64,000 nucleotides of DNA from Pseudoalteromonas spongiae UST010723-006 (lineage in GTDB: Bacteria > Pseudomonadota > Gammaproteobacteria > Enterobacterales > Alteromonadaceae), in NCBI RefSeq assembly GCF_000238255.3, contig NZ_CP011039.1, positions 2,591,001 through 2,655,000 of the forward strand. The letters run 5' to 3'. Positions within the stretch are counted from its first letter, which is position 1. Each line of letters starts with the position of its first letter. Below, in pieces: positions 9,584 through 18,236 of the stretch. A program made the position numbers and the translations under genes. The notes below the pieces were generated by a model. That model did no database searches. It was not told the origin of the DNA and was given only the letters and a program-made list of their open reading frames with translations.

Positions 9584-11278
9584 TTAATCATCATTACTGG
9601 TGTCTCGCACTAAACGTATGTAACCAAGGTTTTGTTTAGGATAACCAATGTCTTTACCTGAAAACATATCAATCGCCCAAGCAAATGCGCTTTGTCCACC
9701 TTCAGCGCTGGTTTGCATTGTCCAATACGGAAGTACACCATCAATTGCGAGTGTTGCCGAGTGCGGGAAAAAATCAGAGATCAGCACACTGCCCGAGCCC
9801 TGCTGACCAAAATGCAGTAGCGAGCTTAGCTCACTATGGGTTGGCACTCGCCAATTATTACCGCCACAATAATTAATCTCATTAACCTCAGTTACATACT
9901 GATCAAGACCACAATTAACCGTACTTGGGCAAGAAACTTGTGCGGGCGCCTCTACCCCAGCAAAACCACCATTATTAACCGTTGTTAAATACCAACTATA
10001 AGTATTTTGCGCCTCGCGCAGTTGCGTATTAGGCAATGTGCCACTACTAGGCTGCTTAACTTCCCAAATTAACCCTGAAATATTATCTCTTACACAGCTA
10101 AAATTAATGGCATTGTCTGACAGCTCTCCGGCAAACTGATCAAGTTTGGTAAAATCAAATGCCTCGGGGCCGCTACCAACCTTATCAAGTAAGCCAGCAT
10201 GAATATCGCGGCCAAGCGCTGCGTCCTGCCTTGGGAATTCAGTTGAAACGCAGTTAATTAACTCTTTGCTGTTATCAAAGCAGCGATTCATACCACTGTC
10301 ATTAATTAAACCGAGAGCTTTTGGCTCTGCAAGCACCTGTGTTTGTGCACTGTCAGAGCGATTGGCGCTATCCGTTACCGTTAGCTCAAATATAAGGCTT
10401 TCAGGAGCATCAACATCTGGCACTATAAATTGAGTTTGACACACTTCGCTATTATCGAGTGTAACTGTTACACCTGATTGCTGTACCCAATTACAGCGAA
10501 AACTGCCATCAACACTGGTTGAAGCGCTTGCATCTAAGGTAACAGTGGAAAATTCTTGCGCGCTTTGGTTTGCGCCGGCATTGGCAAAAATTAGCTGATT
10601 ACTTTTTTGTAAGGTTAGCGCTAACTCGTTAGATTGCTGACCACCTTCATCGTCAGTGATGGTTAAACTAAACGTTACCTCGTCATTTTGTTCAAGCAAT
10701 GGGTGTGTAAATGTTAAATCAGCAGATGATTTATCGGCAATGGTAATTGCCGTTCCTGCAACTTGTTGCCACAAATAACTGACTAATTGACCATTTTCAT
10801 CAGGATCAAATGAGCTACTGCTAGACAACACAATAGTATCGCCATATTGCGACGGTAAGCTTGTTGGCGCAGTTTGCTTAATTGAAACAACGGGTAATAA
10901 ATTAACTGAGTTAATCGACACCACCAAGTTATCGCTTACCGTACGGTTATCTGGGGCAACATATTCAACCGATAACTCAATTGTTTGATCTTGTTTTACA
11001 TCGGGCGCGACAATTTCTTGCTTGGCTCCCTCAAGTGGAAACCCTTCTATTTGCGGCCCACTTAACTGTCGCCAAGTAAACGTCCCACCTTCTGGGCTTG
11101 CGACCGCGTTAACTGAAAGCGTGAGCTTTTCATCGAGTGCAATATCACTTCCGGCATTAACAGACAAAGGCGCACTGGTATTGTCATCGTTCGATGAACC
11201 TGAGCCGCCACCACACCCCAGTACTAACACTGCACTTAAGCAAGTGAGCAACACGGAACGCTGTTTTCCTATGGTCAT
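9584..11278 (-). CDS. Lipoprotein with Ig/PKD-like repeats and C-terminal DUF1566 domain
   Basis: Started at the ATG at 11278 (AGG seven to eight bases upstream), the protein is 564 aa. It has a lipobox (LVLGC) followed by GGGSGSS, so it is a predicted lipoprotein. Three or so beta-sandwich repeats follow, with the recurring phrase WxQxSGxxI plus a later TFTHPLL or FxVPDVDAPE segment, as in REJ/PKD-like domains. The last ~170 residues form a DUF1566 domain (ISGLIWEVKQ; NNWRVPTHSELSSL; YIRLVRD). Likely an outer-membrane-anchored surface protein paired with the next gene. Confidence 0.75.
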   Translation of the reverse strand: MTIGKQRSVLLTCLSAVLVLGCGGGSGSSNDDNTSAPLSVNAGSDIALDEKLTLSVNAVASPEGGTFTWRQLSGPQIEGFPLEGAKQEIVAPDVKQDQTIELSVEYVAPDNRTVSDNLVVSINSVNLLPVVSIKQTAPTSLPSQYGDTIVLSSSSSFDPDENGQLVSYLWQQVAGTAITIADKSSADLTFTHPLLEQNDEVTFSLTITDDEGGQQSNELALTLQKSNQLIFANAGANQSAQEFSTVTLDASASTSVDGSFRCNWVQQSGVTVTLDNSEVCQTQFIVPDVDAPESLIFELTVTDSANRSDSAQTQVLAEPKALGLINDSGMNRCFDNSKELINCVSTEFPRQDAALGRDIHAGLLDKVGSGPEAFDFTKLDQFAGELSDNAINFSCVRDNISGLIWEVKQPSSGTLPNTQLREAQNTYSWYLTTVNNGGFAGVEAPAQVSCPSTVNCGLDQYVTEVNEINYCGGNNWRVPTHSELSSLLHFGQQGSGSVLISDFFPHSATLAIDGVLPYWTMQTSAEGGQSAFAWAIDMFSGKDIGYPKQNLGYIRLVRDTSNDD

Positions 11279-11328
11279 AAATAACACCTAATCAAAAGTC
11301 GTTTTCTAAAATATAAAAATTTAATGCA

Positions 11329-11368
11329 AAAAAGCAGCCATAATTTTTCAACTATGACTGCTTTTTTA
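11329..11368 (-). terminator. Terminator hairpin after the 111-aa gene
   Basis: The arms AAAAGCAG-CATA and TATG-CTGCTTTT are nearly perfect complements with T/A runs outside. It lies just past the stop of the gene ending at 11391 and before the lipoprotein gene. Confidence 0.7.
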
Positions 11369-11390
11369 GAAATAAAATAATTGTTCTGAG

Positions 11391-11726
11391 CTACATATAA
11401 CTTTCTTGATGAACACGCACAAACAGTTTTGTACCAACTTTTGAGTAATCAACTTTATACTCTCGGCCATCCAGTGCTTGTAAAAAAAGAAGTTGTTTCT
11501 CTTCACCAAATACATCAGGTGAGCCTATTTGCACGACCTCTAAATAGCGCTCTTTGGCTTCTCTGCGGTTGCGCGGCAGGCTTTCTTTAAAAGGCTGTAA
11601 ACCAAAAGCAGTCACTCTAATTTTAGGATGGTTATCCCCATTAACAATCACTAAATCAAACTTTTTTTCTTTATGAATTATGGTGTTGCGACCACTTTTT
11701 ACATATGCTCTTTCAACTGTCATAGT
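11391..11726 (-). CDS. Hypothetical protein, about 111 aa
   Basis: I do not recognise this protein. The ATG at 11726 has GGAAAGG eight bases upstream and is preferred over a TTG at 11774. It is basic, rich in beta-like segments (DLVIVNGDNHPKIRVTAFG; EKQLLFLQALDGREYKV), without signal peptide or membrane helix. A terminator follows. It lies 70 bases downstream of a membrane-protein gene in the same direction and may be co-transcribed with it. Confidence 0.55.
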   Translation of the reverse strand, partial: TMTVERAYVKSGRNTIIHKEKKFDLVIVNGDNHPKIRVTAFGLQPFKESLPRNRREAKERYLEVVQIGSPDVFGEEKQLLFLQALDGREYKVDYSKVGTKLFVRVHQESYM

Positions 11727-11798
11727 CAGCCTTTCCGATTTACGCAACGTGAAACTCTGAGAGTTTTCATTCAAAAATTTGCGCTTATAACTATCTTT

Positions 11799-12491
11799 CT
11801 ACTTGATGTTACTATATTTTTCTATCGTTTTCTCGGGATCTCGCAACCAGTGTTGCAATAAATTCACAAATTCATCTGCTGGGCGATCAAAGTAATTATA
11901 GGATATCAAAAAATGATAGCCATAAAGCTCGTTAAAATGCTCAAGACGATGGCTCATCATGGCGAGTAAACCATTGGATTCAAACTTATCTTGATACTGA
12001 TTAGCCTCAATTAGCCAATCATCCGGCACATTACCTAACGGCCACTTAACTTTAATGCCTGCAATTAACCAGTTGCGCTGCTCCATAATTAGCTTAAGTG
12101 CCAACCTTGGTGGCATACGTTTAATTAATGGCGCAATCGATTTAAGCCGTAATCCCAAGCATGAAAGTTCAATAAACTGGTCATCGTTTGCAATACTTAC
12201 TTGCCCCACTTCCGCGATATTATCGCGAGAAATACGTACTTTGCCGTAGCGATGATAAAACACTAAACCATTGTTGCTCAATACTAAATTATAGCGCGGT
12301 TCTGATAATTTAAAATATCCGATAAACATTGCACCCAAGGCGCCAATCACTACCGCCACATCAAAAATAGAGATGGGTTCGGGCTTTAATTTAACGAACA
12401 ATAATACCAGCACTAAAACAATACTACCGGCCACCAAAAACTCGCCACCGTGCTTATGCGCCGACGCAGCTATTTTTAAACGTTTTGCCAT
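11799..12491 (-). CDS. Two-TM membrane protein, possibly DUF2982
   Basis: About 230 aa. There are two hydrophobic segments near the N-terminus (FLVAGSIVLVLVLLFV and VAVVIGALGAMFIGYF), then a PH-like beta region (YNLVLSNNGLVFYH) and a helical C-terminal half. It resembles the small family DUF2982 known from Vibrio and Alteromonadales, but that is from memory and unchecked. A GTG at 12500 is an alternative start. Function unknown. It is divergent from the RND adaptor gene; the ~220 bases between hold no clear site. Confidence 0.6.
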   Translation of the reverse strand: MAKRLKIAASAHKHGGEFLVAGSIVLVLVLLFVKLKPEPISIFDVAVVIGALGAMFIGYFKLSEPRYNLVLSNNGLVFYHRYGKVRISRDNIAEVGQVSIANDDQFIELSCLGLRLKSIAPLIKRMPPRLALKLIMEQRNWLIAGIKVKWPLGNVPDDWLIEANQYQDKFESNGLLAMMSHRLEHFNELYGYHFLISYNYFDRPADEFVNLLQHWLRDPEKTIEKYSNIK

Positions 12492-12713
12492 TAGCCCCAC
12501 ACACTAAAATATAAACATGCCATTAAAACACCCCAAATTAATGCTGCTCGTAGCTGTTTGCAATATGGGCAATTTTTACTTTTATTTTTCATAAATTCTA
12601 CGTACTCACGGAAAAAAACACGTTTAATTCACAATATTATACGATGCCTAACACGCACAAGTTCTAAACTGTCTAGTAGAATAGTGAGCCCTGAACACTT
12701 ACGAGAAACTTTT

Positions 12714-13775
12714 ATGCACGCAAAACAATCTGGTAAAGCATTATTCCCCCTCATCTGTTTTGTTTTATTCGGTTTATGCATTTATTTGTATTTACCTGAA
12801 TCGCAAGGACAACAAAGCAAGCGAAATGCAAACGCAACACCAGTACAAGCGCATCAAGTTGCAATTAGCCGCCAAGCAAATATTATCGAATCGCTTGGTA
12901 CTGCGCGTGCAAATCAAGCGGTAACGCTCGTTAGCGCACAATCTGACTATATTAAAAATATCTTTTTTGATGATGGCGACACCGTTAAAAAGGGCCAGTT
13001 GCTGATTGAACTTCAAGATGCCGAAGAAAAAACCCGCGTTGAAGAACTTGAAATTCTGTTAAAAGAAGAAAACCGCAAATTAAAGCGTTTACAGCAGTTG
13101 GCAAAAACACAAGCTACTGCGCGCTCTGCACTTGATGAGCAAGAGGCTAGCTATGAGGCAACCAAAACACAACTGGCTAGCGCTAAAATTAAACTTGCTG
13201 AAATGAAGCTATACGCCCCATTTAGCGGCAAACTTGGCTTGCGAGAAGTATCTACAGGTACCTTTGTAAATACCAGTACAGAAATCACCACACTGGATGA
13301 TACCAGCGTGATTAAAACCGATTTTAATGTACCAGAGAAATACCTCGCGCAAATCGCCATTGGTATGACAGTCACCGCAACAAGCCCTGCTTATCCAACA
13401 AAAACCTTCAGCGGTACTGTGTCGCACATTGCCAGCCGTATTGATGCGGCAACACGCAGTGTAAAAATTACCGCTAACTTTGATAATAACGATAACATGC
13501 TGCGCACTGGCATGCTGCTATACACGCAATTAGAACTAAGCGCAGAAAATACCTTGATGGTGCCTGAAAAGTCGCTTATTCCACAGCAAGACAAACACTT
13601 TGTTTATGTCATCAACGATAACGTAATTGAAAAACGCCAAGTCACTATTGGCCTGCGCCGCGGTGGTTGGGTTGCCATTGGCAGCGGTTTAAGCGAAGGC
13701 GAACAGATTGTGACTGAAGGCATTATTAAAGTCAGACCAAATAGCCAAGTAACAATTAAGGAGATGCTGAAATGA
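12714..13775 (+). CDS. RND efflux periplasmic adaptor
   Basis: Started at the ATG at 12714, which opens a signal-anchor sequence (LFPLICFVLFGLCIYLYL), giving 353 aa. An in-frame start at 12558 would add 52 residues that look non-coding. Adaptor features are a lipoyl half (FDDGDTVKKGQLLIEL), an alpha-hairpin (VEELEILLKEENRKLKRL...), the second lipoyl half (APFSGKLGLREVS) and a membrane-proximal domain near the end (VTIGLRRGGWVAIGSGL). The stop overlaps the start of the pump gene (ATGA), so they are translationally coupled. Confidence 0.88.
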   Translation: MHAKQSGKALFPLICFVLFGLCIYLYLPESQGQQSKRNANATPVQAHQVAISRQANIIESLGTARANQAVTLVSAQSDYIKNIFFDDGDTVKKGQLLIELQDAEEKTRVEELEILLKEENRKLKRLQQLAKTQATARSALDEQEASYEATKTQLASAKIKLAEMKLYAPFSGKLGLREVSTGTFVNTSTEITTLDDTSVIKTDFNVPEKYLAQIAIGMTVTATSPAYPTKTFSGTVSHIASRIDAATRSVKITANFDNNDNMLRTGMLLYTQLELSAENTLMVPEKSLIPQQDKHFVYVINDNVIEKRQVTIGLRRGGWVAIGSGLSEGEQIVTEGIIKVRPNSQVTIKEMLK

Positions 13776-16700
13776 TTTTAACCGACATTTCAGTTAAACG
13801 TCCGGTCTTTGCAACCGTAATAAACTTACTGCTACTTACTTTTGGTTTAGTTGCATTTTCAATGCTTCCGCTAAGAGAGTACCCAGATATTGATACGCCA
13901 ATTGTGTCAGTAAGCACTAGCTACACAGGTGCGTCTTCTGAGGTTATCGAAACCAAAATTACCCAAGTATTAGAAAACCGTATTTCAGGTATTGAAGGTG
14001 TTAAAAGCATTAACTCGTCAAGCCGAAATGGTCGCTCAAATATTACCATTGAATTCAATATTGACCGCGATATTGATGCCGCTGCCAACGATGTACGCGA
14101 ACGTGTTTCACGCGCACTTGATAGCTTACCCGAGCAAGTACGCCCGCCAGAAGTGTCAAAATCCGACAGCGATGAAAGCCCAATTGCATGGTTTGTATTA
14201 AACAGTACATCAATGAATTCATTGCAGCTGTCTGATTACGCCCAGCGTTATATTGTTGATAGGCTTGCGGTAGTAGATGGCGTAGCCAATGTGCGTCTAG
14301 GTGGTCAACGCGAATACTCGATGAAAGTATGGTTAAACCGTGATGCAATGGCTGCTAAAGGGGTTACCGCTGATGAAATTGAGCGTGTATTACGTCAAGA
14401 GAACGTTGAATTACCAGCCGGTGAAATTGAATCAGTAGATCGCGATTTCACCGTACGTATTGCGCGCAGCTATAAATCGCAAAGTGATTTTCAAAACTTA
14501 GTCATTAAACGCGGTGACAGTGGTTACTTGGTGCGTTTAAAAGAAGTGGCCGACGTAAGGCTTGAAGCGGTTGATGAAGAAAACCTATTCCGCGGTAACG
14601 GCAAAGACATGATAGGCCTTGGTATTGTTAAGCAAGCCAAAGCTAACACCTTAACCGTAGTTGAAAAAGCACGCGAAGAAATAGAAAAAATTAAGCGTTC
14701 ATTACCTGAAGGCACAACCATTCAAGACAGTTACGATTCATCTATTTTTATCCGTGAATCGATTGCTGAGGTATATCGCACACTCGCTATTGCAATGGCG
14801 TTAGTAGTTGCCGTTATCTTTTTATTCTTAGGCAGCGTGCGCGCAACCCTTATTCCAGCAATTACCGTACCCGTTGCGCTGATTGGTAGCTTTACTTTTC
14901 TTTACGGCATGGGTTACTCAATTAACTTACTCACCTTGCTTGCCTTAGTACTGGCAATTGGTTTAGTGGTAGATGATGCCATTGTAATGCTTGAAAACAT
15001 TCACCGCCGAGTAGAACTTGGCGAACCGCCACTGCTTGCGGCCTATCGCGGTGCACGTGAAGTCGGCTTTGCGATTGTTGCAACAACACTCGTACTGGTG
15101 TCGGTATTTGTGCCGCTAGTCTTTATGGAAGGCCGAATTGGTAGCTTATTTACTGAATTCGCGATGGCCACCAGCGCTGCGGTGATTTTCTCAAGTTTAA
15201 CCGCACTTACATTATCGCCAGCGCTGTGCTCTAAAATTTTAAAACCAAGCGAGAAAGCGTCGAAGTTTAGTCATAAAATTGATGCACTATTTAGCAAAGT
15301 TGAAAACGGCTACGAAAATTTACTGCGTAACAACGTGGCTAGTAGCAAAAGCATGTTGCTACTTCTTATTTTTGCAGGCCTTGCTAGCTACTTGTTATTT
15401 AAACAACTGCCATCGGAACTGACACCAAAAGAAGACCGCGGTACTTTCTTTATAATGATGAATGGCCCTGAAGGCGCAAGCTACGAAAATAACGCACAGA
15501 ACATGGCTCAGATTGAAGAAAAACTGATGCCATATCAGGAAAATGGTGAATTAAGTCGCGTACTTATTCGTGTTCCTGGCTGGGGTGGCCGTGGCGGCGT
15601 TGCAATTGTCGGTATGGCCGATTGGGACGAACGCAAACGTGATACTTGGCAGGTAATGGGCGAAATCAGCGGCAAATTAACCGATGTTACCGATGTGCGT
15701 GCCTTTGCCATTATGCGCTCTGGTGTTGGCGGTCGTGGCAACAGTCGTCCGGTTGAGTTTGTATTGCAAGGCAACAGCTACGAAGAACTGGCCGATTGGC
15801 GTGACCGCATTCTAGCTCGTGCCCGTGAGAACAAAGGGCTAGTACGTCTTGACCACGATTACAAAGAGACCTTTCCGCAGTTTTTAGTCAGTATTGATAA
15901 AAACAAAGCAGCAGATCTGGGGATTAGTATTTCGCAAATTGGCCGCACACTTGAATCTATGCTGGGTCAGCGCCGAGTCACCACGTTTATTGACCGCGGT
16001 GAAGAATACGATGTAATTTTAAAAGGCACCAAAGCTGACTTTTCAGACCCTAAAAATATTTCGTCGATTTACCTAAAATCACGTAACAATGACTTAGTCC
16101 CGCTGGACAGCTTAATCGCCATTGATGAACAAGCGACAGCTGCGCGTTTAAACCGTTATAACCGTATGCGCGCCATTACCATTAGCGCCAACCTTGCAGC
16201 TGATTACTCATTAGCGGAAGCGCTTGATTTCCTAAACCAAGTGGCAATGGAAGAAAACGATATTGAAGGCGCGATTGATTACAAAGGCGAATCGCAAATG
16301 TTCTATGAAGGCGCATCGGCAATGACCTATGTGTTTATTTTAGCGCTCACGGTTACTTTCTTAGTACTTGCAGCGCAATTTGAGAGCTTTGTGCACCCGT
16401 TAGTAATTATGCTTACAGTACCACTTGGCTTAGTCGGTGCGTTAACAGGGCTATTCTTCACAAACTCTAGTCTCAATATTTATAGCCAAATTGGTATTGT
16501 TATGTTGATAGGATTAAGTGCCAAAAATGGTATCTTAATTGTGGAGTTTGCCAACCAGCTGCGCGATAAAGGTGTCGCCTTTACCGAGGCATTAATCAGC
16601 GCTTCGAAACAACGCCTGCGCCCAATTATTATGACCTCTTTAACCACAGTAATGAGTTCGGTACCGCTGGTGTTGGCATCAGGCCCAGGTTCTGAAAGTC

Positions 16701-16861
16701 GTATGGTTATTGGTATTGTTATCTTAACCGGTGTGGTTGTGGCTACCTTGCTAACACTATTTGTTATTCCAAGTGCGTATTACATGCTGGCGCGTAACAC
16801 TCAGTCGCCAGAAACCACTGAAAAAGCAATTAACGATCAAGCCAGCGATCATCCGCTATAA
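13772..16861 (+). CDS. RND multidrug efflux pump permease (HAE1 type)
   Basis: This 1029-aa protein is a canonical HAE1 RND pump. It starts with ISVKRPVFATVINLLLLTFG. Helix 4 has GLVVDDAIVMLENI with the DD proton-relay pair, and helix 10 has LSAKNGILIVEFANQ with the matching Lys. The RBS AAGGAG sits just ahead of the ATG inside the adaptor's 3' end. It works with the adaptor and, by inference, a TolC-like channel elsewhere to expel drugs or bile-like compounds. A perfect 17-bp inverted repeat follows the stop. Confidence 0.92.
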   Translation: MILTDISVKRPVFATVINLLLLTFGLVAFSMLPLREYPDIDTPIVSVSTSYTGASSEVIETKITQVLENRISGIEGVKSINSSSRNGRSNITIEFNIDRDIDAAANDVRERVSRALDSLPEQVRPPEVSKSDSDESPIAWFVLNSTSMNSLQLSDYAQRYIVDRLAVVDGVANVRLGGQREYSMKVWLNRDAMAAKGVTADEIERVLRQENVELPAGEIESVDRDFTVRIARSYKSQSDFQNLVIKRGDSGYLVRLKEVADVRLEAVDEENLFRGNGKDMIGLGIVKQAKANTLTVVEKAREEIEKIKRSLPEGTTIQDSYDSSIFIRESIAEVYRTLAIAMALVVAVIFLFLGSVRATLIPAITVPVALIGSFTFLYGMGYSINLLTLLALVLAIGLVVDDAIVMLENIHRRVELGEPPLLAAYRGAREVGFAIVATTLVLVSVFVPLVFMEGRIGSLFTEFAMATSAAVIFSSLTALTLSPALCSKILKPSEKASKFSHKIDALFSKVENGYENLLRNNVASSKSMLLLLIFAGLASYLLFKQLPSELTPKEDRGTFFIMMNGPEGASYENNAQNMAQIEEKLMPYQENGELSRVLIRVPGWGGRGGVAIVGMADWDERKRDTWQVMGEISGKLTDVTDVRAFAIMRSGVGGRGNSRPVEFVLQGNSYEELADWRDRILARARENKGLVRLDHDYKETFPQFLVSIDKNKAADLGISISQIGRTLESMLGQRRVTTFIDRGEEYDVILKGTKADFSDPKNISSIYLKSRNNDLVPLDSLIAIDEQATAARLNRYNRMRAITISANLAADYSLAEALDFLNQVAMEENDIEGAIDYKGESQMFYEGASAMTYVFILALTVTFLVLAAQFESFVHPLVIMLTVPLGLVGALTGLFFTNSSLNIYSQIGIVMLIGLSAKNGILIVEFANQLRDKGVAFTEALISASKQRLRPIIMTSLTTVMSSVPLVLASGPGSESRMVIGIVILTGVVVATLLTLFVIPSAYYMLARNTQSPETTEKAINDQASDHPL

Positions 16862-16865
16862 AATT

Positions 16866-16899
16866 ATAGAGTGGTAGCTAAGCTTAGCTACCACTCTAT
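16866..16899. terminator. Perfect 17-bp palindromic terminator between convergent genes
   Basis: The arms ATAGAGTGGTAGCTAAG and the exact complement leave no loop spacing. The hairpin begins just after the pump's stop and contains the stop codon of the convergent SDR gene. It can serve both strands. Confidence 0.8.
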
Positions 16900-17589
16900 T
16901 TCTTGCCCATCCCACGCAAAGAATTTTCCACTGTCTTTTTCATTAACCTGAAACATCAAGCGAATTAAACATTCCGCACTAAATTGTACAGTAAACAATT
17001 TATTTTCAGGCACATTACGTTGAAATGGTTTAGACAACTTGGTATCTGTTGTGCCCGGATGAAAGGCTATTACACATACCTTATTGCTACTTCGAGCCAG
17101 TTCCACACTCGCGGTTTTGATTGCCATATTAAGTGCAGCTTTAGCCATACGGTAACTGTACCAACCACCTAAGCGGTTATCGCCTATACTGCCAACTCGC
17201 GCTGATAAAAATGCCAATTTACACTCTTTTGCCAGTAACTTTTGTAAATGCACTAAGTAGGTGAGCGGCGCAAATGCGTTGGCTTGCATTAATGCCATGG
17301 CCGAATCAACACGCCATTGTGATAGATTTTTTTCGGGCTGAATATCCTCTTGGTGCAATAAACCCAAACAACAAAAGACATAATCGAACTTAATTGATAA
17401 TGTTGCTAAACAGCTTGCTACCTGCTGTTCACTGTGGTTTTCGACTAACAACACATTAAAGCGTTTATCACTTAAAAGAGTTGGATTGCTGGTGATAATG
17501 GTAATGTTGTGTTCGTCGTCTTGTTGGGATAACAGCTCAGCAACAGCCAAACCTATGCCGCCCGCCCCAATAATTAAACTTTGTTTCAT
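16888..17589 (-). CDS. Short-chain dehydrogenase/reductase (SDR)
   Basis: The 233-aa protein has an N-terminal Rossmann motif IGAGGIGLAVAELL. The expected GxxxGxG glycine pattern is slightly altered (GAGGIG). The catalytic YxxxK is within YSYRMAKAALN, preceded by a Ser in LSARVGS. It resembles the C-factor/CsgA-type SDR subgroup. Substrate cannot be told from sequence; NAD(P) use is expected. GGGACGG before the ATG is a good RBS. Confidence 0.8.
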   Translation of the reverse strand: MKQSLIIGAGGIGLAVAELLSQQDDEHNITIITSNPTLLSDKRFNVLLVENHSEQQVASCLATLSIKFDYVFCCLGLLHQEDIQPEKNLSQWRVDSAMALMQANAFAPLTYLVHLQKLLAKECKLAFLSARVGSIGDNRLGGWYSYRMAKAALNMAIKTASVELARSSNKVCVIAFHPGTTDTKLSKPFQRNVPENKLFTVQFSAECLIRLMFQVNEKDSGKFFAWDGQEIEW

Positions 17590-17654
17590 CTTGCCGTCCC
17601 TTGTCTAACTGTATTAATCTTTACGCAACTAACAAGAAAATAGATTAAACAATA

Positions 17655-18179
17655 ATGCAAACAGCAATTTTTGGTGGTGGCTGCTTTTGGTGTATTGATG
17701 CGGCATTTCGCCGTTTAAAAGGCGTGCAATCGGTGCTATCAGGTTACAGTGGTGGTCATTTAGATAACCCAACTTATCAAGATATTTGCACCGGCTTATC
17801 CGGTCATGCCGAAGTAGTGAAAATTGAATTTGATGAAAAGGTCATTAGCTACTCAACACTATTACAAATCTTTTTTGAGTTACACGATCCAACACAATTA
17901 AACCGCCAAGGTAATGATGTTGGTACACAATACCGCAGTGTTATTTTTTATCTTGATGATGTTCAAAAGCTAGCGAGCTTAAAAATGCTGGCGAGTCAAC
18001 AAGTACTTTTTGCAGACAAAATTGTCACTGAGCTAAGCCCTGCGACACTTTTTTATAGTGCTGAAACATACCACCAAGACTATTACCGCGATAACCCTAA
18101 TCAACCTTATTGCAGTATTATGATTGGCCCTAAATTAGCTAAGTTCTCTGCTAATTATGCGACATTACTAGCACAATAA
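17655..18179 (+). CDS. msrA: Peptide-methionine (S)-S-oxide reductase MsrA
   Basis: The 174-aa protein has the catalytic motif GGGCFWC near the N-terminus, GYSGG, then GHAEVVKIEFD and the ending region AETYHQDYY. All are diagnostic of MsrA. It reduces methionine-S-sulfoxide in oxidised proteins, recycling through thioredoxin. A strong bidirectional terminator follows directly, shared with btuB on the other strand. Confidence 0.95.
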   Translation: MQTAIFGGGCFWCIDAAFRRLKGVQSVLSGYSGGHLDNPTYQDICTGLSGHAEVVKIEFDEKVISYSTLLQIFFELHDPTQLNRQGNDVGTQYRSVIFYLDDVQKLASLKMLASQQVLFADKIVTELSPATLFYSAETYHQDYYRDNPNQPYCSIMIGPKLAKFSANYATLLAQ

Positions 18180-18207
18180 AAAAAAGCCGCAACTTGCGGC
18201 TTTTTTT
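18178..18207. terminator. Bidirectional terminator between msrA and btuB
   Basis: The stem GCCGCAA / TTGCGGC has a one-base centre, with A-run before and T-run after. It is placed between the convergent msrA and btuB stops. Confidence 0.88.
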
Positions 18208-18236
18208 ACAAAATGATTCGCTGTTAAATCAACCGA

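Noticed and set aside
12558..12713. N-terminal extension of the RND adaptor
   Set aside because: The upstream 52 residues look non-coding and would bury the signal anchor; start placed at 12714.
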